Origin: Hespellia sp.
GTDB lineage: Bacteria > Bacillota > Clostridia > Lachnospirales > Lachnospiraceae
DNA length: 64,000 bases
Direction of reading: 5' to 3'
Assembly (NCBI GenBank): GCA_028693555.1
Contig: JAQUVD010000001.1
Location: 62,001-126,000 of the forward strand
In this document: positions 45,916 to 54,613 of the stretch, piece by piece
Layout: every line of letters starts with the position of its first letter
Numbering within the stretch: the first letter of the stretch is position 1
The notes under the pieces: generated by a model
The model's database searches: none
What the model saw: only the letters and a program-made list of their open reading frames with translations
Told to the model about the DNA's origin: nothing
Position numbers and translations under genes: made by a program

Positions 45916-46428
45916 CTATTTTGTCGTGCTTCCAAATCCACCGTTGCGGGTGCTCGTTACATCATCATCCAGCGTAACACCATACTCCACAAAGATTCCC
46001 TGCATAAATCCGGTTCCCTTTTGAATCTCCACCGTCTTTCCTTCATTGGTATCATTGGTGAGCTTCGTGAAAATGTGCCCTTCATTATCAGAATAGAAAT
46101 AATCGCTGTCAATAATACCTACCGTATTGTTGAGCTGCAGACGGTACTTGAACCCAAGACCGCTTCTCGGATAGCATTTCAGCACCCAGTTTTCTTCCAT
46201 CTCGACGCGGATTCCCGTCGGAATTTTTACCGTCTCCTGTGGCGCGATTTGGATCTTACATGGTGCATAAAAATCATATCCTGCAGATCCTGCTGTTGCT
46301 CTCTTCGGAAGCTGGATTTCCTGATATATCTCCGCAATTGCCGGTTCTCCCGTCGGACCAAATGTATCAATCCATGCCTCCTTAAATTGTTCAAAGCTTA
46401 CTTTATGAAATTTTGCAATTCGTTTCAT
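45916..46428 (-). CDS. dut: dUTP diphosphatase-like protein
   Basis: Predicted to hydrolyse dUTP to dUMP, keeping uracil out of DNA and feeding ThyA. The 170 residues contain the five trimeric dUTPase motifs: AGSAGYDFYA, PRSGLGFK, NTVGIIDSDY, GTGFMQGIF and the C-terminal RNGGFGSTT. An N-terminal extension of about 35 residues precedes motif 1, as in the Bacillus/phage-type enzymes. It starts two bases after the stop of the upstream lipoprotein gene. Confidence 0.92.
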   Translation of the reverse strand: MKRIAKFHKVSFEQFKEAWIDTFGPTGEPAIAEIYQEIQLPKRATAGSAGYDFYAPCKIQIAPQETVKIPTGIRVEMEENWVLKCYPRSGLGFKYRLQLNNTVGIIDSDYFYSDNEGHIFTKLTNDTNEGKTVEIQKGTGFMQGIFVEYGVTLDDDVTSTRNGGFGSTTK

Positions 46429-46430
46429 CC

Positions 46431-47480
46431 TTATTCTCCTGTCTCTTCTGTTGTTGTATCAAATATTTCTTCTGCCTCCTTGAGAACCGTTTCCGGAAGC
46501 GTAATTCCAAGCTCATCCGCCACCTTCTGATTCACATACACATCACTGCATTCATAGTTCATGATCGGAAGCTGAGAAGCCTTCTTCTCACCCTTTAGAA
46601 TCTGAATTGCCAGCTTTGCGGCTTCCCTCCCGGCCTTTTGGTAGTCTGTCCCCTGCGCGAGCAGACATCCCGCCTCCGCCTGGCTTTTATCACTGCCAAA
46701 TACCGGAATCTGTCGCTGCATTGCCTTTTCCAGCAGTACCGATAACTGACTTGTCACCAGATTATCCTGAATATTCAAAATGCAGTCTGCTTCTGTCAGC
46801 AAAGCATCTGCCGCTGCGGCTGCATCATGGACCGTGCCAACCGGTTTTAGTACGAGCTGCATGTCATATTGCGAAATAGCAAAGCGAAGTTGTTCCACTT
46901 CGGCCAGCGAATTGTCTTCTTTTTCCGAATAGATGATTCCGACTTTTTTCGCATCCGGCAGTATCCGGTGAATCATGCCGAGCTGATCTTTTACATTCTG
47001 CGAGCTGCTGATTCCTGTAATCTGATCCCGCTGCACTCCATCTTTATCCGTAAGTTCAGCCGCCACCGGATTGGATACACCTGCAAATACAATCGGTGTT
47101 CCTTTCCCGCGCACAGCCGAAAGCATGGTGCCTGCGCTCGTACTTCCAATGCAATAAATCAGGTCCTGATCTGTCGATGAGAAACTGGTCGCAGTCAGCT
47201 TCGCACGTTCTTTCTCTGCTCCGGCGTTCTGATAGACCAGTGTCAGGTTCTCACCCTCCACGATCCCCGCCTTCGCGAGTTCCTCCAAAAATCCCATCCT
47301 GCACTGCTCCAGCGCAGGATGCTCCGCAAATTGTGAAATCGCAATGGTATAATTACTTCCTGACAGGTTTTCTTTTGCATCCGTGCTGCCCTCCTGCGTC
47401 TGCGGCTGTTTTGCGCACCCTGCAGTGAGCAGAATCAAAAGGACTACTGCAATCAAAACTGTCGATTTTTTATTCCTCAT
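46431..47480 (-). CDS. ABC transporter substrate-binding lipoprotein (TrpX/ABC_sub_bind family)
   Basis: Predicted lipoprotein that binds a small ligand. The 349 residues begin MRNKKSTVLIAVVLLILL with lipobox LTAGC, then a two-lobed periplasmic-binding fold with YTIAISQFAEHPALEQCRMGF, typical of the family. The ATG overlaps the nadE stop as ATGA. No permease or ATPase lies nearby, so it is an orphan. Its position between nadE and dut may reflect a link to NAD precursors or tryptophan-like compounds, but the ligand is unknown. Confidence 0.88.
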   Translation of the reverse strand: MRNKKSTVLIAVVLLILLTAGCAKQPQTQEGSTDAKENLSGSNYTIAISQFAEHPALEQCRMGFLEELAKAGIVEGENLTLVYQNAGAEKERAKLTATSFSSTDQDLIYCIGSTSAGTMLSAVRGKGTPIVFAGVSNPVAAELTDKDGVQRDQITGISSSQNVKDQLGMIHRILPDAKKVGIIYSEKEDNSLAEVEQLRFAISQYDMQLVLKPVGTVHDAAAAADALLTEADCILNIQDNLVTSQLSVLLEKAMQRQIPVFGSDKSQAEAGCLLAQGTDYQKAGREAAKLAIQILKGEKKASQLPIMNYECSDVYVNQKVADELGITLPETVLKEAEEIFDTTTEETGE

Positions 47481-49393
47481 AGCGTAATCTTCTCCAGATC
47501 CTTCAGCCATACAGCTACACATGCATCACTTGGCATTCTCCAGTCCCCGCGCGGTGATAATGCCACCGTGCCAATCTTTGGTCCATCCGGCAGGCAGGAG
47601 CGTTTGAACTGCTGCGTAAAGAATCTTCTAAAAAATGTTTCCAGCCACTTTAAAATAATAACTTCATCGTATTCATCTGCAAAGGTTCGTTTTGCAATTT
47701 TGAAAATCTTACTTGGCTCATATCCAAAACGAAGTACATAGTATAAGAAGAAATCATGGAGTTCATAAGGTCCCACTAGATCTTCCGTCTTCTGTGCAAT
47801 CTTGCCGTCTTTCGGCGGCAACAGCTCCGGACTGACCGGAGTATCCAGCACATCATACAGAACCTTCATCAGCGATGCGTCTTCTGTCTGATCCGCCGCA
47901 TATTTTACCAGATGTCTCACCAGAGTCTTTGGAACAGATGCATTGACACCATACATGGACATATGATCGCCATTGTACGTTGCCCACCCAAGTGCAAGTT
48001 CCGACATATCCCCGGTACCAATGACCATACCGCCTTCCTGATTCGCAATATCCATCAGCACCTGCGTGCGCTCACGCGCCTGAGAATTTTCATAGGTCAC
48101 ATCGTGCACATCCGGATCATGTCCGATATCCCGGAAATGGATTTTCACTGCCTCAGCAATCGGTACTTCACGAAGTGTTGCTCCAAGCTGCTTTGACATA
48201 CGGCAGGCATTCTGATAAGTTCGATCTGTAGTTCCAAAGCATGGCATCGTCACCGCAATGATCTTTTTCTTATCCAGGCCAAGCATGTCAAATGCTTTCG
48301 CCGTCACGATCAGTGCCAGTGTGGAATCAAGTCCGCCGGAGATTCCCACCACTGCACTCTTCGCATGCGTGTGTGCCAGTCGTTTTTTCAGCCCCATCGC
48401 CTGGATTGTCAGAATTTCTTCACATCGTTTGGCTCTTGTTCTCTCATTTCTTGGAACAAACGGTTTGGATGGAAACGTTCTTGTCAGATAGGTCTCTTCC
48501 ATCTGTACATAGAACGGAATCACAGGAAGCACGGGCTCATCTGCAGTCTGGAAGGTCGTGTTCTTTCTGCGCTCTCCAACCAGACGTTTCACATCGATTT
48601 CCGTATAAATGATTTCGTTTTTGAATCGTCTTGCTTCTTTTAGAATCGTTCCGTTCTCCGCAATGATATTATGTCCGCCAAATACAAGATCTGTTGTTGA
48701 CTCTCCCTCTCCGGCATTTGCATAAACATATCCGGCAATCAGACGCGCGGATTGTCCGGCAATTAATTCTCTTCGATAGGTATCCTTGCCGATTGTCTCA
48801 TCACTCGCCGAACAGTTCACAATAATGGTTGCTCCCTCTGTCGCAGCCTGAATGCTTGGAGGAACCGGTGACCATACATCCTCGCAGATCTCCGCTGATA
48901 CAATGAGATTCTCCATTGTCATTGCACGGAATAAGAGCTGTGGTCCGAACCACACCTTATCTTCTTCAAACAGAATCTCTCTCGGTTTCTTCGGGCCCGG
49001 ACGGAACTGGCGCATCTCATAAAACTCTCCGTAGTTTGGAAGAAACGTCTTTGTTGTCAGTCCAATCACAGCTCCATTGTTCAAAGCTGCAGCAACATTA
49101 TATAATTCCCCATTCACCATAAGTGGCACGCCGACGAACACCAGAATATCTTTCCCGCCCGTATATCTGGCGATTTGCAACAGTGCTTCCTTGGCCTGAC
49201 TCAAAAGCGCATCCTGTGTAAATAGATCGCTGCACGTATATCCTGTAATACAAAGCTCCGGGAACACAACAATCTTTGCCTGATTGTCAATCGCATCATC
49301 AATTCCGGCACAAATCTGGCTCATATTATATGCTACATCTGCGACTTTGATATCCGGTGTTGCTGCCGCAACTTTTACAAATCCCTGTTTCAT
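47477..49393 (-). CDS. nadE: Glutamine-dependent NAD+ synthetase
   Basis: Last step of NAD synthesis; ammonia is taken from glutamine by an N-terminal nitrilase domain and channelled to the synthetase. In 638 residues the nitrilase triad is visible (Glu in FPELCITGYTC near 46, the central Lys, Cys in SAEICEDVW near 174), followed by the ATP P-loop VGISGGLDSTLAL near 353 and the GTGDMSELALGW block. It starts 15 bases after hslO and overlaps the following lipoprotein gene. Confidence 0.97.
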   Translation of the reverse strand: MKQGFVKVAAATPDIKVADVAYNMSQICAGIDDAIDNQAKIVVFPELCITGYTCSDLFTQDALLSQAKEALLQIARYTGGKDILVFVGVPLMVNGELYNVAAALNNGAVIGLTTKTFLPNYGEFYEMRQFRPGPKKPREILFEEDKVWFGPQLLFRAMTMENLIVSAEICEDVWSPVPPSIQAATEGATIIVNCSASDETIGKDTYRRELIAGQSARLIAGYVYANAGEGESTTDLVFGGHNIIAENGTILKEARRFKNEIIYTEIDVKRLVGERRKNTTFQTADEPVLPVIPFYVQMEETYLTRTFPSKPFVPRNERTRAKRCEEILTIQAMGLKKRLAHTHAKSAVVGISGGLDSTLALIVTAKAFDMLGLDKKKIIAVTMPCFGTTDRTYQNACRMSKQLGATLREVPIAEAVKIHFRDIGHDPDVHDVTYENSQARERTQVLMDIANQEGGMVIGTGDMSELALGWATYNGDHMSMYGVNASVPKTLVRHLVKYAADQTEDASLMKVLYDVLDTPVSPELLPPKDGKIAQKTEDLVGPYELHDFFLYYVLRFGYEPSKIFKIAKRTFADEYDEVIILKWLETFFRRFFTQQFKRSCLPDGPKIGTVALSPRGDWRMPSDACVAVWLKDLEKITL

Positions 49394-49408
49394 CTTCTCT
49401 TCCTCCGA

Positions 49409-50284
49409 CTATTTACTGCGTGTGATAATGTCTTCTAATTCTTCTATCTCAAAATGATACTGTGTGTTACAGAAATGACAGCTCACCTCTATCGTCTTCC
49501 CATCATCAATCATACTCTGTATTTCATTTTTTCCAAGACTTACAATCGCTTTTTCAATCCGTTCTTTTGAACAATTGCAGGTAAACTGTGTCGGCATCGT
49601 ATCTGTGATTGTAAGCTCGAACCCTTCCAGCACTTTTTCAAGCATCTCTTCTGGCGTATGCCCATCCTTTAACATCTCTGTAACAGAATGAACTTTGGAA
49701 ATATTTGCCTCCAGCCGGTCTAATACTTCATCTTCGATAAATGGCATGACCTGAATAATAAAGCCGCCCGCGCATCGCACCGTATTGTCTTTATTCATCA
49801 GGACACCGAGCCCCACGGAAGAAGGCACCTGTTCTGATGTTGCAAAGTAATAGGTTAAGTCTTCTGCGATTTCTCCGGTTTTCAGTTCACACTGACCGAC
49901 ATAAGGTTCTTTTAGCCCCATATCCTTAATCACACTTAGAACACCGATTCCCACTGCTCCGCCGACATCCAGTTTCCCGTTTTTTGGCGGAAGCATCACA
50001 TTGGGATTGATTGCATATCCCTTTACGTTGCCTCTGCTGTCCGCAGTTACGGTCAATCCCTGTATCGGTCCGTTTCCCCGAATCTGAAGTGTCAGCACAT
50101 CTGTATCATTCTTCATCATACTTCCCATCATTGCTCCAGCCGTCATCAGTCTTCCCACCGCCGCTGTCGCGATCGGACTCGAATCGTGATGCGCGCGCGC
50201 TGTTTCTGTCAGTTCTCTTGTCGTTGCTGCAAATGCACGGATTTGCGCATTTGCAGCAGTTGCTCTTACAATATAATCTTTCAT
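49409..50284 (-). CDS. hslO: Redox-regulated chaperone Hsp33
   Basis: Holdase switched on by oxidative stress through release of zinc from a four-cysteine switch. The 291 residues include IRGNGPIQGLTVTADSRGNVKGY near 90 and the C-terminal redox cluster, CNC near 237 and CHFC near 270. It sits eight bases after the methyltransferase gene and just before nadE. Confidence 0.97.
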   Translation of the reverse strand: MKDYIVRATAANAQIRAFAATTRELTETARAHHDSSPIATAAVGRLMTAGAMMGSMMKNDTDVLTLQIRGNGPIQGLTVTADSRGNVKGYAINPNVMLPPKNGKLDVGGAVGIGVLSVIKDMGLKEPYVGQCELKTGEIAEDLTYYFATSEQVPSSVGLGVLMNKDNTVRCAGGFIIQVMPFIEDEVLDRLEANISKVHSVTEMLKDGHTPEEMLEKVLEGFELTITDTMPTQFTCNCSKERIEKAIVSLGKNEIQSMIDDGKTIEVSCHFCNTQYHFEIEELEDIITRSK

Positions 50285-50292
50285 AGTCTCTC

Positions 50293-51042
50293 CTATTTTC
50301 TAATAATCATGTAAATTCTCTCACTCATCTCGGTGGCTTCATTTCTGGTGAATGCGTCATAAGCATGTTCGAGCTTCAATCCCGACTCTGAAATAATATA
50401 TTTCATATCCGCGAGAGTATACGCCTTTTGGTAATGTGTTTCCTCAAACTTGCGGTAAAGCGAAGAATCCTGTTCCTCCCGAATAAAAAGACTCAGCTCA
50501 TATTCATTTATTTTTTCTTCTTCATAGTAATAGTTATCCCAGATAAAGCTACACTCTTCGCGGTTTTCTGCAATCGTTGTATCACCGATGACATCACGGT
50601 ACTTGTGTTCCGTATTAAAATCAAAGATGATAACACCGCCTTCTTCCAGATACGGTGCCAGATTGCGAAACATCTGCACTAAGTTCTCTGGCTCCGTGAT
50701 ATAATTCACAGAATCACAGATACTGACAAATGCATTCACACTGCTGTATAGTTCTATCTCGCACATATCCTGAAGGAGATAGAGAATATCCAGCCCTGAC
50801 CGCTTCGCCTTCTCTGTGGCAATACTGAGCATATCTTCCGAATTGTCAATACCAATCATCTCATATCCAGACTGCGCAAGGAATTCTGTCATCGAGCCTG
50901 TACCACATCCAAGATCTGCAATCACACCATCTTCTATATGATAATCTTTCAAAATTCCTTTTAGATATTCGCCCCATTCCTCATAGGGAACATTGTCCAT
51001 GAAAGTATCATAAACCTGAGCGAAACTCGTATAAGCATTCAT
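50293..51042 (-). CDS. Class I SAM-dependent methyltransferase
   Basis: Methyltransferase with unknown substrate. The 249 residues contain motif I VIADLGCGTGSMTEF near residue 40, GIDNSEDML as motif II and FDFNTEHKY as a later strand. It resembles small-molecule enzymes of the Clostridia. As the first gene before hslO and nadE it probably opens that operon. Confidence 0.88.
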   Translation of the reverse strand: MNAYTSFAQVYDTFMDNVPYEEWGEYLKGILKDYHIEDGVIADLGCGTGSMTEFLAQSGYEMIGIDNSEDMLSIATEKAKRSGLDILYLLQDMCEIELYSSVNAFVSICDSVNYITEPENLVQMFRNLAPYLEEGGVIIFDFNTEHKYRDVIGDTTIAENREECSFIWDNYYYEEEKINEYELSLFIREEQDSSLYRKFEETHYQKAYTLADMKYIISESGLKLEHAYDAFTRNEATEMSERIYMIIRK

Positions 51043-51068
51043 ACCTCATCCTCCGTTTTCACTTCATA

Positions 51069-51097
51069 AGTATAGCATACCGGCATATAAAAAACCA
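51069..51097 (-). promoter_or_regulatory. Probable promoter of the methyltransferase-hslO-nadE operon
   Basis: TATACT (51069-51074) with a weak TGGTTT 17 bases upstream (51092-51097). Confidence 0.5.
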
Positions 51098-51142
51098 CGC
51101 AAAATTACCTACCGCAGATAACCGCTCGGACCACTGCACCCA

Positions 51143-51183
51143 AAAATGAGACCCCCCGGCCACTACCGGAGAATCCCATTTTA
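51143..51183 (-). terminator. Terminator after ilvE
   Basis: AAAATGGGATTCTCCGG pairs along its full length with CCGGGGGGTCTCATTTT using some G-U pairs, closing a short loop, then a T run. Confidence 0.85.
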
Positions 51184-51210
51184 CAATTTCGTATTGAAAT
51201 CAGATTACTC

Positions 51211-52236
51211 TTATTTCACTTCATAAATCCAACCCTCAGGAGCTTCTATATGTCCCATCTGGATGCCAGTTAATGTGTCATATAATTTCTTAATCACAGG
51301 TCCCATCTCATTCATTCCGCTTGGGAAACAGATTTCATTTCCATGATCCACAACCTTGCCGACTGGAGAGATCACAGCTGCAGTTCCACAAAGTCCGCAT
51401 TCTGTAAATTCTTTCACTTCCTCAAATGGAACAACTCTCTCTTCCACTTCTAATCCAAGATAATGCTCTGCAACATAGAGGAGCGAACGTCTTGTAATAG
51501 ATGGGAGAATCGAATCAGACTTCGGTGTAACCACTTTATTGTCTTTTGTAATAAATAAGAAATTAGCTCCACCTGTCTCTTCTACATTGCTTCGAGTTGC
51601 TGCATCCAGATACATATTCTCATCGTACCCTTCGGCATGAGCCGTTACGATTGCATGTAAACTCATCGCATAATTCAGTCCCGCCTTGATGTGTCCGGTA
51701 CCATGCGGTGCAGCACGGTCAAAATCAGAAACTTTAATTGTTAATGGTTTTGCCCCACCCTTGAAGTATGGTCCAACAGGTGTTACAAATGCTCTGAATT
51801 GATATTCGTCCGCTGGTTTGACACCAATAACCGGATTCGTACCAAACATATAAGGTCTGATATAGAGGGAAGCTCCTGATCCATAAGGTGGAACATATGC
51901 TTCATTCTCTTTCACCAGCTCATTAATCGCTTCGATAAACTTGTCAGCCGGATAAGCCGGCATCTCCAGACGTTTGGCCGAATCAACCATACGTGCAGCA
52001 TTCAGATCCGGACGGAAAATAACAGTACGTCCATCTTCAGTTGTATACGCTTTCATTCCTTCAAATATCGTCTGTGCATACTGAAGAACACCGGCACACT
52101 CGTTCAGCACGATATTCGCATCTTCTGTAATACCGCCCTCTTCCCATGCGCCATTTTTATAATTTGCTACAAATCTTTTCTCTGTTGGAATATATCCAAA
52201 TCCGATATTACCCCAGTCAATGTTCTTTTTCTCCAT
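51211..52236 (-). CDS. ilvE: Branched-chain amino-acid aminotransferase
   Basis: PLP enzyme interconverting valine, leucine and isoleucine with their 2-keto acids. The 341 residues begin MEKKNIDWGNIGFGYIPTEK, typical of the group with about 340-360 residues. The PLP lysine lies in GTGHIKAGLNYAMS near residue 180, and SNVEETGGANFLFI and CGLCGTAAVISPVG mark the cofactor site. It has its own promoter downstream of ilvN. Confidence 0.97.
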   Translation of the reverse strand: MEKKNIDWGNIGFGYIPTEKRFVANYKNGAWEEGGITEDANIVLNECAGVLQYAQTIFEGMKAYTTEDGRTVIFRPDLNAARMVDSAKRLEMPAYPADKFIEAINELVKENEAYVPPYGSGASLYIRPYMFGTNPVIGVKPADEYQFRAFVTPVGPYFKGGAKPLTIKVSDFDRAAPHGTGHIKAGLNYAMSLHAIVTAHAEGYDENMYLDAATRSNVEETGGANFLFITKDNKVVTPKSDSILPSITRRSLLYVAEHYLGLEVEERVVPFEEVKEFTECGLCGTAAVISPVGKVVDHGNEICFPSGMNEMGPVIKKLYDTLTGIQMGHIEAPEGWIYEVK

Positions 52237-52281
52237 GTGAAATCCCTCCGAATCTTTCCTAACTAAAACTACATGTGATAC

Positions 52282-52310
52282 ATTATAAGCCTATTGTTTT
52301 AAAAATTCAA
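52282..52310 (-). promoter_or_regulatory. Sigma-A promoter of ilvE
   Basis: TTGAAT (52305-52310), 17-base spacer, perfect TATAAT (52282-52287). The leader of about 40 bases is too short for a T-box. Confidence 0.85.
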
Positions 52311-52341
52311 GAGTGCGCTCTGTTTTTTATAATTTAATTTC

Positions 52342-52839
52342 TCAGCGTTCCATCATACTAATCGATTCAATCCCGACACTTCCGCCCCGCACAACTTCAA
52401 TGCTGTGAAATTCTTCCTTCAGCAGTTTGATGACCGCATCATTCTTCGTTGCCGTCTGTACGAATTCGAGCAGCAGACTGTCTTTTCCATAATCAATGAC
52501 TTTGGCTTTGAATGTCTCTGCAATCTGAAACAATTTATTTTTATCATCCTGCGTACATTTGCGAACCTTGACATACAGAATTTCTTTCATCCGAACAAAC
52601 ACATCCGTAAAATCAATGACTTTGATTACTTCGACCAGACGGTTGAGTTGTTTTTTTATCTGCTCAAAAGTCTCATCATCACTTACTGTTGCAATTGTCA
52701 TCCTCGAAATCGTAGGATCTTCCGTGGTTCCTACCGTCAGACTCTCCAGATTATATGATTTACCGGAGAATAAACCTGAGATCTTTGAGAGAACGCCCAC
52801 CTGGTTCTCTACATATAATGAAATCCATCTTTTTTTCAT
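52342..52839 (-). CDS. ilvN: Acetolactate synthase regulatory (small) subunit
   Basis: Stimulates the large subunit and confers valine feedback. An ACT domain fills the first 75 residues (MKKRWISLYVENQVGVLSKISGLFSGKSYNLESL, here quoted in part), followed by the typical second domain. The ATG at 52839 gives 165 residues; a GTG four codons upstream is possible because GGAGGG lies five bases before it. It begins about 24 bases after the ilvB stop and surely pairs with that copy. Confidence 0.94.
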   Translation of the reverse strand: MKKRWISLYVENQVGVLSKISGLFSGKSYNLESLTVGTTEDPTISRMTIATVSDDETFEQIKKQLNRLVEVIKVIDFTDVFVRMKEILYVKVRKCTQDDKNKLFQIAETFKAKVIDYGKDSLLLEFVQTATKNDAVIKLLKEEFHSIEVVRGGSVGIESISMMER

Positions 52840-52863
52840 ATTACTGTCCACCTCTTCCCTCCA

Positions 52864-54585
52864 TTAACAATCCAGAATCATCTCTTCTAATGTGCCCCCC
52901 GGCTGAATCATTGGATATACAAGCTCTTCCGGACTGATGATAAACTCTATGATTGTCGGAACCTTTTTACTCTTCTTTGCTTCTTCAAAGGCAGGAACAA
53001 TCTCTTCCACCTTTGTGACACGAATTCCTTTTGCACCATAGCTTTCTGCTAATTTCACAAAATCCGGAGTGTATGGCGGACATGGAACTTCGCCGCATTT
53101 TCCTCTGCAGGCTGCACCCGCGCGAAGGCATGTCATCGCATAGCGTTTTCCATAGAACAGCTTCTGCCACTGACGAACCATTCCGAGGTATGTATTGTTA
53201 AATACACAGCTGATAATCGGAAGCTCTTCTAACACTGCCGTTGCAATCTCCTGTATATTCATCTGCATCCCGCCGTCTCCGGAGATTGAGATAACCGGAA
53301 TATCCGGATTGCCAATCTGGGCTCCAATTGCACCTGGAAGGCCGTAGCCCATCGTGCCGAGTCCACCCGACATCAATAACTGCTTCTCATTCGTAATCTC
53401 TGCGTACTGCGCCGTGAACATCTGGTGCTGACCAACGTCTGTTACAATGATTGCTTTTTCAAATTGTTCATTGATTGCCTGTATGATATCCATCGGTCCC
53501 ATAACGCCATGATTTTTCATTACAAGCGGATGTTCTGCTTTCCATTCACCGACTTCATCCAGCCATTTCTTTGTATCAATCTCTGACACATATTCGAGCA
53601 TCTTTTCAATCGCTTCTTTTGCATCTGCAACGATAGGAACGTCCACCTGCACGTTTCTTGAGATTGCTGCTGTATCAATATCGATATGAACAATCTGTGC
53701 ATGCGGTGCAAAGGAATGAAGCTTCCCTGTGATACGATCATTGAATCTTGTTCCGATTGAGAATAATAAATCACATTCACTGACCGCCATATTGGAAGCA
53801 TAAGCCCCATGCATTCCGACATTTCCAATATAGAGCGGATGATTCGTCGGAATCGCACCTCTTCCCATGATTGTCGTAATAACAGGTACGTTCGTTGTCT
53901 CTGCCAGTTTCGTAAACTGCTTCTGTGCATGTGCAATATTCACGCCGCCACCGGCTAAAAACAGCGGGCGTTTTGCTTTTGACAGCATCTTAAGTGCACG
54001 CTTGAGCTGTCCAATATGAACTCCCGTGCTTGGTTTATATCCACGGATATTGACTGCGGCCGGATATTCTGCGCTTCCAAGTTCAGCCATAACATCTTTC
54101 GGCAAATCGATTAATACCGGTCCCGGTTTTCCAGTTCTGGCAATATAGAAGGCTTCTTTGATGATTCTTCCAAGATCTTCTCTGTTACGAACGGTCACAC
54201 CATATTTCGTGATGCTTCTTGTGATTCCGACAATATCAACTTCCTGAAATGCATCATTTCCAATGAGGTGCCTTGCTACCTGCCCGGTAAAGCATACCAG
54301 CGGCACACTGTCGTAATTCGCAGTTGCAAGACCCGTTACCAGATTCGTTGCTCCCGGTCCACTTGTAACGAGACATACGCCAACCTTCCCCGTTGATCTT
54401 GCATAAGCATCTGCCTCATGTACCAGCGCCTGTTCATGTCTTGGCAGGATGACTTTCGTGAAATCCTGCTTATGCAGCTCATCGCTAATGTCAATCGTGC
54501 ACGCTCCCGGATATCCGAATAACGTATCAACGCCCTCTTCGTGCAACGCTTTTACTAATAATTTATTTCCAGAAATTCCCTTCAT
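52864..54585 (-). CDS. ilvB: Acetolactate synthase large subunit, second copy
   Basis: Catalytic subunit paired with ilvN. The 573 residues start MKGISGNKLLVKALHEEG, with AGGAGG ahead; the frame opens 15 codons earlier without support. E51 (LPRHEQALVHEADAYAR), SGPGATNLVTG and the ThDP motif GDGGMQMNIQEIATAV are intact. Near residue 485-505 lies an insertion with four cysteines (CLRAGAACRGKCGEVPC) that ordinary AHAS lacks. It differs clearly from the first copy at 1-1188. It lies 28 bases after pepD in the same operon. Confidence 0.96.
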   Translation of the reverse strand: MKGISGNKLLVKALHEEGVDTLFGYPGACTIDISDELHKQDFTKVILPRHEQALVHEADAYARSTGKVGVCLVTSGPGATNLVTGLATANYDSVPLVCFTGQVARHLIGNDAFQEVDIVGITRSITKYGVTVRNREDLGRIIKEAFYIARTGKPGPVLIDLPKDVMAELGSAEYPAAVNIRGYKPSTGVHIGQLKRALKMLSKAKRPLFLAGGGVNIAHAQKQFTKLAETTNVPVITTIMGRGAIPTNHPLYIGNVGMHGAYASNMAVSECDLLFSIGTRFNDRITGKLHSFAPHAQIVHIDIDTAAISRNVQVDVPIVADAKEAIEKMLEYVSEIDTKKWLDEVGEWKAEHPLVMKNHGVMGPMDIIQAINEQFEKAIIVTDVGQHQMFTAQYAEITNEKQLLMSGGLGTMGYGLPGAIGAQIGNPDIPVISISGDGGMQMNIQEIATAVLEELPIISCVFNNTYLGMVRQWQKLFYGKRYAMTCLRAGAACRGKCGEVPCPPYTPDFVKLAESYGAKGIRVTKVEEIVPAFEEAKKSKKVPTIIEFIISPEELVYPMIQPGGTLEEMILDC

Positions 54586-54613
54586 AGTTCCTCCTATCTC
54601 ACACCTGACTCTT

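Noticed and set aside
51098..51210. Riboswitch between the methyltransferase gene and ilvE
   Set aside because: The structure is a plain terminator for ilvE.
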